Assembly: GCA_037176705.1 (NCBI GenBank)
Contig: CM073887.1
Location: 27,655,501-27,719,500, forward strand
Reading direction: 5' to 3'
Length of the DNA stretch: 64,000 nt
Origin: Molossus alvarezi
Taxonomy: Eukaryota > Chordata > Mammalia > Chiroptera > Molossidae
This document shows positions 55,668-64,000 of this stretch, in pieces. Below the pieces are notes generated by a model, which ran no database searches, was not told where the DNA came from, and saw only the letters and a program-made list of their open reading frames with translations. Within the stretch, counting starts at the first letter, position 1, and each line of letters opens with the position of its first letter. A program made the translations under genes and the position numbers.

Positions 55668-55887
55668 CCTAGCCGGTTTGGCTCAGTGGTTAGAGTGTCA
55701 ATTCACAGACCACAGAGACCCAGGTTCAGTTCCCACTAAGGGCAACCGATTGGTGTGTCCCTCTTACTGTGATGTTTCTCTCTATCTCTTCCTCTCTCTC
55801 CCCCTCCCATTCTATCTGAAGAGAAATGCAAAAAAAAAAATCCTTGGGTGAGGATAAAAATATAAAAAAACAAAGAAATGAATAAAG
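55668..55887 (+). mobile_element. Bat tRNA-derived SINE (long type), with internal deletion
   Basis: Sense copy: 'ccctagccggtttggctcag', 'cccaggttcagttcccacta', then a jump to 'ggtgtgtccctcttactgtg', missing about 45 bases around the 'cagtttgtccc' block. TC tract, 'tccttgggtgaggataaaa' and A-rich tail follow. TSD about 8-9 bp, 'agagagatt' (about 55658 and 55889). Confidence 0.88.
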
Positions 55888-55897
55888 TAGAGAGATT

Positions 55898-56344
55898 AAT
55901 GTGCCATAGTTTGTACCTTTCATTTGCCACGTTTTAAAAATTTCATCTGTAAGCATTCTAGAATATTTTGTTGATTCAGCCTCCTACAATCCTCAGAATC
56001 AATCATAGTAGTAGCTGGAATTCAATCAATATTTGTTAAATAAATTTTTCTTTGTTTAAATTTAAATTCTATTTTTCAAAAAATAAAAATAGAAGAGAGA
56101 GATTGAAAATAATATTGATCACATTTTGTGTCTTCTCAATGCCAAAGTAAACTTTAAAAACGAATTCATTGTTTTGTTTTTTGGTCTTATGATGTAAGGA
56201 ATGAAAAGCTGAACTTTTCATGAAGCTGGCTGAAATTTCTTAAGCAAAATTGATCGATTCAGTGGTTGTTTCTGTGACAGGTAATGATAACGGACACGGA
56301 ATATATAAATAACTCAAAGAGATTATAATGTGAGGTATTATTTT
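55898..56344. other. No feature recognised
   Basis: AT-rich, unique-looking. Confidence 0.4.
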
Positions 56345-57680
56345 CAAAAATTTTTTTTCAGTGAAGGCTTCTTGGAGGAGGTAACATTTGAGACATGAGT
56401 GAATCCAAGAAGAAGATACCTGGGGGAAAAACATTTTAAGAAAAGAAAACAACCAATGCAAAGGCTCTGAGGTAGGAGCATTGGCTGATGGGAGAAATCG
56501 CCAGAGGCCAGAGTGAGGGTGGTAAGAGATGCTGATGGATAGTTAGCCAGGGCCAGGTCATGTAGCTGTAGAACTTTTTTTTTTTTTTTTTTAATCCTCA
56601 CCTGAGGACATTTTTCCATTTTTTGTTCAGGTAGAGTGGGAGGGAGAGAGAGGAACAGAGAGAGAGAGAGAAACATCGATGTGAAAGGAATACATCAAGT
56701 GGTTGCCACTCGCACAACCGACCAGGGCCGGGGACAAACTGCAACCGAGGTACGTGCTCTTAGCGGGAACCGAACCCGGGTCTCTCAGGACCGCAGGCCG
56801 ACGCTCTAACCGCTGAGCCAAACCGGCCCAGGCAGCTGTAGAACTTTGTACTGAATTTTTTCTAAGTGTGATGGGATGCTACAGAAGGGTACTAAGCAAG
56901 GAATGATCAGCTTTGGTGCCTTAATGAGATTACTATGGTACCTCTGTGGCAAAAAGACTTAGAGTGAAAACAGGGAATCAGATAGGATAATTTGACTATG
57001 TTCTAGGTGAGGATAACAATGTCTTGGAGTGGTCTCCTAGCAGTGGAGGAGAGGAGAAGTGGGAAGGTTTGGGTTGTGCTTTAGCAGAATTTGTTTATGT
57101 ACTTGATGTGGGATGTGTATAAAATGAGCCACCAAGAATGATGGTACATAAATGACAGTGCTATTTACTGCAATGAGGACACCTGAAGGAGAAGTGTGGG
57201 GACTGAGTTTGGTTTGAGAAGACTTATTCTACTGAAGACTTTTGCTTAGATTAATATGAAATTCACCAAAGAAATTGAGTCTAAAGTGAAATTTTAAGTC
57301 CTTAGTATAAAAATCATACTTCAAGCCAATGAAGTTGGATATCATAGGACACAGAGATTAGTTAGATGTGAGAAAAACTAGGTAAGTATGGTGTCCCAGA
57401 TGGCAAACAACCAACTGTGGCATTTCAATAAGAACAGGATTGAATGTTTTAAATGTTCCTAAGAGGTCAAATAAGGTGAAGACTGAAAACAACAAAACAA
57501 AACAAAAAACATTGCAAGAAGTGTTGTGTGCATCAGTGACCAAAGTTGTTTCAGTAGAGTAGATGGGATAAAATCCTGATTGGAATGACTTTTAGACAGA
57601 ACCAGTGGGTGTGAATGTAGAATCAGGAAGTGTGGACAACTGACATTTTTCTTTAGAGGAGAACAGAAAAATAAGGCAAT
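56345..57680 (-). mobile_element. LINE-2, antisense, split by a SINE
   Basis: Complement of L2 ORF2-to-3' end: 'ggcttcttggaggaggtaac', 'caatgcaaaggctctgaggt', then after the SINE 'gcaaggaatgatcagctttg', 'gagattactatggta', 'tgacagtgctatttactgc' and 'catcagtgaccaaagttgtt'. The order is the reverse of the sense fragments at 5690 and 52135. The right limit is uncertain. Confidence 0.55.
56578..56833 (-). mobile_element. Bat tRNA-derived SINE (long type), young copy
   Basis: T-run, 'aatcctcacctgaggacatt', 'gacaaactgcaaccgaggta', 'gaaccgaacccgggtctctc', 'gccgacgctctaaccgctga'. A perfect 14-bp TSD 'agctgtagaacttt' lies at 56564-56577 and 56834-56847. CpGs are still present in the head, which supports a young age. 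Confidence 0.95.
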
Positions 57681-58206
57681 AGCCTTAAGAAATATATATT
57701 TTTTAAGATGGAAGAAGCGACAGTGCATTTGTATGCTGACTAAAGAGTCAATAAAAAGAGAAAAATTAATAATGTGGCATAGAGTCAGAATACCGGAAGA
57801 GGAATGGCAAATGAAAAGAAATAGGATCTAGAAAATAAGTAGAATTGATACCTTAGTAGAAGCAGGTGTATTTTGTCTGTTCTACAGATAATATAGTATG
57901 TGAGGATGAAGAGGCTATCTAATGAGAAGGCCTTCATCAGTAGGTGAGAAGGGGGTGGAGGGTTCAGAAGAGAATACAAGTCAGGAAATAATTGCCTGAG
58001 AAAGTCAGAGAATGAATTGCCTGAGGCAATGTAGTAAGACTATATGTAGGCAGTGATGAGAGTTCACTGAGATTGGAATGATCTGAGATAAAAGCGACAA
58101 ATCATCAACTTGAGTTTGATTTGAACAAACAGTGATATACAAGCTAATCCAGTGGAGCAGTTGAAGAGTATGGCTGCTGTGGCTTCAAAGTAGCAATCAT
58201 GTTTAA
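57681..58206. other. No feature recognised
   Basis: Purine-rich on the plus strand; may still contain old L2 sequence. Confidence 0.35.
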
Positions 58207-58219
58207 AGTTGACTAAATG

Positions 58220-58442
58220 GCCCGCTGGTGTGGCTCAGTGGTTGAGCATGGACTGATGCATGAAGGGGTCACCGGTTCGATTCCCTCGATTCCTGGTCAG
58301 GGAACATGCTCAGGTTATGGACCTGATCCCCACTGGGGGACATGCAGAAAGCGGCCAATCAGTGTTCTCTCTCATTGATGTTTCTATCTCTCCATCTCCC
58401 TTTCTCTCTCTCTCAAATCAATAAAGAAAAAGAAATAATAAA
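58220..58442 (+). mobile_element. Bat tRNA-derived SINE (short type)
   Basis: Sense copy: 'cccgctggtgtggctcagtg', B box 'ggttcgattccc' directly followed by a short internal duplication ('tcgattcc'), 'atccccactgggggacatgc', TC tract and A-rich tail. TSD 'gttgactaaatgg' / 'attgagtaaatgg' (58207-58219 and 58443-58455), two mismatches. Confidence 0.92.
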
Positions 58443-58463
58443 ATTGAGTAAATGGCTATATTA

Positions 58464-58592
58464 CAGGTGGGGCAAAAGTAGGGTTACAGGTGTGAGTGCG
58501 TGAAACACAAGAGTTTATTCTTGTATTATTATTGATTGATTATTATATTTTTTTAAAACACAAAAACTGTAAACCTACTTTTCCCCACCCTA
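58464..58592 (-). mobile_element. Tc1/mariner-type MITE, second copy
   Basis: A 129-bp element flanked by TA (58462-58463 and 58593-58594), with terminal inverted repeats 'ggcaaaagtagggttacagg' and its complement 'ctgtaaacctacttttcccc'. The AT-rich interior matches the 3537-3668 copy in reverse ('acaagagtttattcttgtat'). Confidence 0.8.
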
Positions 58593-58594
58593 TA

Positions 58595-60959
58595 GTTTCC
58601 TGAGCAATTTTCTGATTTGGAGGACACCAGTCCTCACATAGGAATACACAGTGCAGAATCTTCCTTGTATGAAACAGAGTATGTATCTGATATTATACAT
58701 GTCATCAGGATTCTAGCAAAGTTAATCAGTGTTTAGAGTAGGACTTATTCCATGTAAAATATATGGAGTCTAATTCCAGAAATTGAGGCAAAAACTCAAT
58801 CTTCATAGTGAGAAGAAAGCAAAAAGAGAGAAGTGTGTTGCTAAGTGGGGATCCAGGTATCCACAATCTACGTAGCTTACTGGATCCATCATCTCATGTA
58901 GTATGACTTATCTCAGATCAGGAATTCTGACTAGCAAGTCTTCCTAATTAGTATGGTCTTTCTCTTAGTGAGGTTAGGATCAATATCACTGTGGGATTGG
59001 GCCTCCAAAGAAAGGCCAAGATAGAGACAGATAAATGGAGCAGAGGAAGGCAGGACTGAAAAGAGAATTCTGAGAAAGTGTACAGGTTTGATAAGACTTC
59101 AACATTGTATATTGGAAATATAAAATTGATCAATGCCTCTTAAGTTAGCAGAAAAACAAACATTTTCAAGACAGAATTGGATTACAGTGTTTGGTGAGTG
59201 TATTTGATGCTGTTTTGATCAGCTAAGATTTAAGAAAGACAGAAACACAGTCTTCGTCTTGTGACAACTGAAGGCGTGCTCATTCATCTATAAAGATTAT
59301 TTTTTGTGGTTGTTGAACTAAACTAAAGCACAAATTGATTATGTGTGTCCTTCCTTGGATAGAGAACATTGAATGACAGGGTACAATAACCTTAAGCACA
59401 ATTTTACAATCAGTAAGGAAAGCCTGTACAGTGTTTTTCGTTCTTTTTTAAAATCAATCCTCTGTAAAAATAGAGGGTTTTACACTGAATTGTAACTAAG
59501 CAAAGGCAAAGCTGTGAGGAGGGGAAATAAAGTTGTACAGAAACTTTTTTCCTGATGGTCAAGCTCAAAGCAATGTCAGAACATGACACCTCTCTATTAG
59601 GTGGGTAATTAACACACTCATTATGAAACAGCTCTCAAATATCAAGTATCATACAAGAGTTGCTCAGGTCTTCGAGCTCATTCAATTTGTTTACAGATCC
59701 TATGAGGATTCCTAGGAGTCAGATGTTTCATACTCTGATCACAGCACAGCCTGGTGTTTCAGATGCCCAACAGGAAGGAAGATGGATAGGATACTAGACA
59801 TGGCCTCACATGCCTGTGGCCGTGTAAGGTGTTGGGCATTAGCACAGCTTTATAATAAGCCTCCTTTCGTCTTGGAGATCAAGGACGGCCACATCAGTGC
59901 TGTTATACCTGTCCTTCAAAGGGGGTGGTACCTCTCAAGTAATTTTCTGTTTGTCAATAAATTCCATGATGAGCTTTTTACACAGTAGAATTTGAAGTCC
60001 GTATTTTATGGGTTCTTAGATCAACATCATGAAGTTGATTCCCATATTGTGAATTTCTCCTAAAAGGGGTTTTCCTATGTATTCGCTGCCAAGAAATAAA
60101 AATCGCATAATAATATTTGTCCTTTTTTTGTGTGTGTGTGCCATTTGTTGCTTGTATATTACATGGGATTTATCCCATATAATTTTCTACATAAAGTGCC
60201 TAATTCCTATTTTGATGTTATTGAATTCGAATCCTATTAAGACTGTGCTTTTATGAAATCTCTCACTAACTTTTTTTCCACCAACATGATTTTGTGGTAG
60301 ATGAATGGTAACTACTTTCCAAAAGGAGAAAAATTTGCTCTGTTTATCATACATATAGGGCAAGTTAAGAACCAAAGAATTTGTTGATGAAAAAATAATA
60401 GTCCCCCAAAAAGGTAGTTAGATTTTTAAGTAGGAAAGAACCATGATATAATGTAGTTTTCTAAACCTTTGACATAAATTGACTCAACAGAATATACTTG
60501 TGTATGTGTGTGTGTGCGCGCGCACACACAAATTTTTATATAATTGATACTTTTTGGATATGTAGAAAGCTGCTGGTGGCCAATTTTATTTATTTTCCTT
60601 TAGTAAATATTTGATTTAGAAGATAAAGATATGTAGCACATTGAACTATTTCAGGTATTATTTGATAGAATGTATATTCTCCGTGCTTTATTTTTTTAAT
60701 AGTGTGTTTTTTATACATTGTGGAGTTAATGAGTATTTAAAACTCAGTATAATACCACTCACCTAATTATGGGTATATGTATTAAAATTTAAGGTATTAC
60801 CCAGTTTTAAAGTAAAATATTTTTTCTTTCTATTTATACATCATCATAGTATATATTCTTTCTATTAAGTAAAATTGAGAAGGTTTCTTTATAAAGGTTT
60901 TGAAAATTCCCTACTTAGTAAAGCGGCTCTAAGTCAGAGTCGTAATTTTGCCAAGGGTG
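58595..60959. other. 2.4 kb without a recognised feature except a Z-DNA tract
   Basis: Mostly unique-looking AT-rich DNA. The only structured element is the TG/CG/CA tract at 60499-60530. Open frames (61-68 codons) carry no domains. Confidence 0.4.
60499..60530. repeat. (TG)n(CG)n(CA)n palindromic tract
   Basis: 'tgtgtgtgtgcgcgcgcaca' and flanks: self-complementary alternating purine-pyrimidine DNA able to form Z-DNA or a cruciform. Confidence 0.85.
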
Positions 60960-61090
60960 AACTGAGGAATCATATAAAAGCCACTTAACCTTTCTGGGCC
61001 TTAGTTACTTTATCTAGACATGGTCTAAATGATTTCCGAGATCCTTTTGAGCTTAATATTCTAAAATTCTATCATACTGTCAGGCTGTGT
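60960..61090 (+). mobile_element. MIR-type SINE, sense, partial
   Basis: 'cacttaacctttctgggcct', 'tagttactttatctagacat' and 'gagatccttttgagctt' follow the MIR/MIR3 order. Confidence 0.45.
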
Positions 61091-61469
61091 CAAGATTTTT
61101 ATGAAAAATAGATAACGTAATTACAGTGCCCTATCAGTTGTTATGAATAGGCGTAATAATAAAGATATACATTTATCAGCAGAAGTTTGTTTAATGACTG
61201 ATGTGCTGACCACCAAAAGGTTAGTATTATACTTTCCCTTTAAGAGGATTTAATTTTTAAAATAAACGCTCTCATCTTCTTAAACCCACAGGTGGGGGTA
61301 GCTTACTACAAAAGGAAATCGGGAAGAAGTATGCTTATACAAGCTATGTTTTACTTTAAAGATAAAATATATAATCCCCATATCAGATTAGCTATTTTTT
61401 TCCCTAGAAAATTAAGACTACCTAATTTAAATATTCAAAATAACCAGATAATTAATGAAACACTAGCTC
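61091..61469. other. No feature recognised
   Basis: AT-rich; an 82-codon plus frame at 61292-61540 has no domain. Confidence 0.4.
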
Positions 61470-61625
61470 ACTGCAGTTGCAGAGGCCTTTCGTACGCCTA
61501 TATTCATTCAATCCTCAAGATGTTAGTGAGAAAACAGTAGAGATACTACCTCTATTTACAGATAGGAAAAAGGAAAGTTTGAGAGGTGAAGTACATTTTC
61601 TAGGGACTTACAAGTAGTGCAGATG
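61470..61625 (-). mobile_element. MIR-type SINE, antisense, partial
   Basis: 'ttcattcaatcctcaagatg', 'ctatttacagataggaaaaa' and 'gagaggtgaagtacatttt' are in antisense MIR order. Confidence 0.5.
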
Positions 61626-62839
61626 CCCCAGCTCCCCCATCCCTCCTTCCAAACCCCCAGTGTGTCCATGGGCTTTGTGTGTGTATTCAAGGGGGGCATT
61701 TAAGAAGAGGAAGTTCAGTCTTAGGGTCTTTCAGGATGGAAGGTGCAGGTCACTAGTTGTCTCTTTAGTTTCTGGCGAGTGATGGCAGCTTCATTCTCTT
61801 GTCCTCAAAGACGAGGTTGGAGGGTCTGGAGGTCTCTCAGCCTCTTCTTGCTTGGAAAGCTGCAAGAGGATCAGAAATCAGACACCATCTTCATTGAGGA
61901 CTTCCTGCCCCAGAATAAAACATACAGTTCTTTTCTTGAAGGGTCAGATTTATATCACATAAAAATATAAGATAAAAGTATGTAAAACACACCCAAGTGA
62001 GTTGACTTGACTAATATTTCTCGTTTTACAGAAGTAGAGAAGTCCTCCTAATTAAAAGATGGGCTCTCCCGCTCACCCATGGTGCCTTACTTCTTCTCCC
62101 TGCTCCTAAGTCTCACATCCAGAGGCCCCTTCCCCTCCAGCTGTCCCCAGGAAGAAAGGAATCCTCTGGAGGTCTTGTTAATTCAAGAATTTCAGTTGGC
62201 CGACAGAAACTTTTTTTGCTCACTTAATGTCACTCTTTCTGATATTGAAGGGAGCAAGGTGGATTTTCCCCCTCAAACGTGAGTGGGCATTCTCATTCTA
62301 GTTCAGTCTCCTCACCCTGCTTCCTCCCACCCCCAGCAAGTGCCGATGCTGCACTTCTCACAAGTTACCTAAAAACACGACATGCCAAAAAGTGAACGTT
62401 GATTTTTTTTCAAAGACTACAAATTTGGTTTCATATGAGGAAAGCTTGTTTATACTATTAAGGTGACTTAGGCTATGCTACCTTTGAATGGATAATCCTG
62501 TTAAATTGCAGAGCCTACTTATACTACAAGGACCACCTCATTAGCTACGAATGACTCTGAACAATGTAGATTACTTACTATCTGCTTACTGGGAATGAGG
62601 AGAAATTCAGTTCCTCCTGATAATGTATGCGTGTATATAAATGTATGTGCACACACAAGTATAATCATATGGATGTATGTTTATGTACATGAATGTATAG
62701 ATATGTGTATATCTGTATAGAGACATAGAGATAACATATTCAGTTTTCACTAATTCACGTTGCCTTTCATTCTGGCAAATCTCTGATTGTTGCTTTCATG
62801 TTAATAATTACCATAAAATATTTTACCAGTGTTTTCCAA
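61626..62839. other. No confident feature
   Basis: 61626-62350 has even base composition without a repeat signature. 62620-62735 is a degenerate ATGT/TA-rich simple repeat. No supported gene. Confidence 0.4.
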
Positions 62840-63404
62840 AACTTCCAGTTTCCTTTCTTTCTCACCACACACCTCCTTGAAACTAATATGGCAAAATGAC
62901 TTGCTTTGGGCAATGGAATGTGAATGAAAGTGATGTGTGTCACTTCTGGGTAGAAGCACCTAAAAGCTACTGTAGCTTCTTTACACACGTGTCTCCTGCC
63001 ACAATACACTAAAGCAGCGGTTCTCAACCTGTGGGTTGAGATCCCTTTGGAAGTCGAACGACACTTTCACAGGGGTTGCCTAAAACATAACAGTAGCAAA
63101 ATTACAGTTATGAAGTAGCAACAAAAATAATTTTATGGTTGGGGATCACCACAACATGAGGAACTGTATTAAAGGGTTGCGGCATTAGGAGGATTGAGAA
63201 CCACAGCCTTGGAATGAGATGGTGATGTTATAAGATGGTAGACTTCTGTCCCTGGCTGAATCAGTGTTGAACATAAAGCGTGAGTGAGAAATAATAAGCT
63301 TTTATAATTTGAAAGGTGACATTTTGGGGTTTTTGTGGACACAACATAACCTAACTGACCTAGACACAGCAATTCTTACAATATCATTTAATTTGTTGAA
63401 TCCT
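62840..63404 (+). mobile_element. Ancient interspersed repeat hosting the SPIN-like element
   Basis: 'gacttgctttgggcaatgga' and 'gtgatgtgtgtcacttctgg' with 'gtagaagcacctaaaagc' resemble the same broad repeat group as 24362-24795. After the hAT element, 'gactgaatcagtgttgaac'-like and 'acaacataacctaactgacc' may be its end. Confidence 0.4.
63015..63206 (+). mobile_element. SPIN-like non-autonomous hAT transposon
   Basis: Left end 'cagcggttctcaacctgtgg' and right end 'ggattgagaaccacag' are inverted repeats. The interior 'gtcgaacgacactttcacag', 'aacataacagtagcaaaatt', 'gaagtagcaacaaaaataat' and 'ggggatcaccacaacatgag' is the pattern of SPIN non-autonomous elements, with the central part missing. 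The 8-bp TSD expected for hAT is not clear. Related copies are known in vespertilionid bats and several other, distant mammals. Confidence 0.85.
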
Positions 63405-63423
63405 GCAACTTACTTTCTTCTTT

Positions 63424-63672
63424 TTTTTTTTTATCCTCACCTGAGGACATTTTTCCATTTTTTGTTCAGATAGAGTGGGAGGGAGAGAGAGGAAGAGAGA
63501 GAGAGAGAGAAACATCAACGTGAAAGGGACACATCGAGTGGCTGCCACCCACACAATTAACCAGGGCCAGGGACAAACTGCAACCGAGGTACATGTCCTT
63601 AGAGGGAACTGAACCCGGGTCTCTCTGGACCGCAGGCCGATGCTCTAACTGCTGAGCCAAACCGGCCAGGGC
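63424..63672 (-). mobile_element. Bat tRNA-derived SINE (long type), inserted in another SINE's tail
   Basis: T-run, 'tatcctcacctgaggacatt', 'gacaaactgcaaccgaggta', 'gaacccgggtctctctggac', 'gagccaaaccggccagggc'. It sits between the left TSD and the body of the next SINE, in what was that SINE's T-rich (tail) end. Confidence 0.92.
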
Positions 63673-63677
63673 TCTTC

Positions 63678-63935
63678 TCCTTTTTTAATCTTCACCTGAG
63701 AATATTTTTCCATTTATCTTCAGGAGTGGGGTGGGGGGGGGGCGGAGAGAAAGGAAAGGGAGGGAAAAAAACCATCCATGTGAAAGAGACACATTGATTG
63801 TTGCCTCCCACATGACCTCGACTAGGCCGGAGACCAAACCGCAACCTGCGTATGTGCCCTTGGCCAGAATGAAACTCCGGACTCCTTGATCTGCGGGCCA
63901 ATGCTCTAACCACTGAGAAAATCCAGCCAGGGTAG
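63678..63935 (-). mobile_element. Bat tRNA-derived SINE (long type), older host copy
   Basis: 'ttttaatcttcacctgagaa', 'tccatttatcttcagg', a G-run at about 63731-63740, 'cattgattgttgcctcccac', 'aatgctctaaccactgag' and 'atccagccagggt'. The 15-bp repeat 'gcaacttactttctt' at 63405-63419 and 63936-63950 flanks this SINE together with the one at 63424-63672, so this is the first insertion. Confidence 0.9.
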
Positions 63936-63950
63936 GCAACTTACTTTCTT

Positions 63951-64000
63951 ACCTGTATATTCCTAATCCCTTCTAATGCTATTTCATTCTATTAAAATAA
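63951..64000. other. Window end, no feature
   Basis: Short unique AT-rich end of the window. Confidence 0.4.

Overview
The window is gene-poor mammalian nuclear DNA, almost certainly from a bat. The main evidence is about 26 copies of a tRNA-derived SINE with the structure of the chiropteran Ves family: a tRNA-like head with Pol III A and B boxes, a TC-rich middle and an A-rich tail. I infer a yangochiropteran bat. A SPIN-like hAT element and mariner-type MITEs fit a vespertilionid-like repertoire. I did not notice any HeliBat-type Helitron, so I do not assign a genus. No protein-coding exon, splice-supported gene, rRNA, functional tRNA or CpG island could be supported. The open frames are short and mostly come from SINEs, LINE remnants or tandem repeats.

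Layout. 1-3.4 kb: an old L1 3' end, degenerate AT-rich DNA and two LTR-like elements, one broken by a SINE. 3.5-13.3 kb: a mariner-type MITE, antisense L1 fragments carrying SINEs, an L2 piece, a decayed intronless coding copy at 7.5-8.2 kb, and an L1 3' end at 12.4-13.3 kb. 13.3-23.3 kb: mostly unique DNA, with large ATCT arrays, a 1.5 kb antisense L1, an L2 fragment and a Tigger-type element nested inside another. 25.3-30.7 kb is an LTR cluster: one old LTR-like unit, two short solo LTRs with target-site duplications (TSDs), a third LTR, and a SINE containing a 38-bp stretch shared with that LTR. A 144-bp hairpin-forming inverted repeat lies at 27.9 kb.

32.5-35.7 kb: a purine microsatellite, a young L1 3' end with a 13-bp TSD, and a second L1 3' end whose G-rich tract has expanded to about 13 copies of a 39/40-bp minisatellite. 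36.8-40.6 kb: LTR-like sequence, SINEs, MIRs and the second copy of the old LTR-like unit. 41.9-44.3 kb: five antisense SINEs in 2.5 kb. 43.8-53 kb: an old antisense L1, L2 remnants and a decayed L1 reverse-transcriptase fragment that keeps its FADD motif. 54-64 kb: SINEs, an antisense L2, the second mariner-type MITE, a long stretch without recognised features, the SPIN-like element, and two SINEs nested tail to body.

The genes do not work together in any system here. The window records successive mobile-element invasions, and many nested insertions give relative ages. All family assignments are from memory of consensus motifs, without a repeat library, so boundaries are usually good to about 10-30 bases except where a TSD is quoted.
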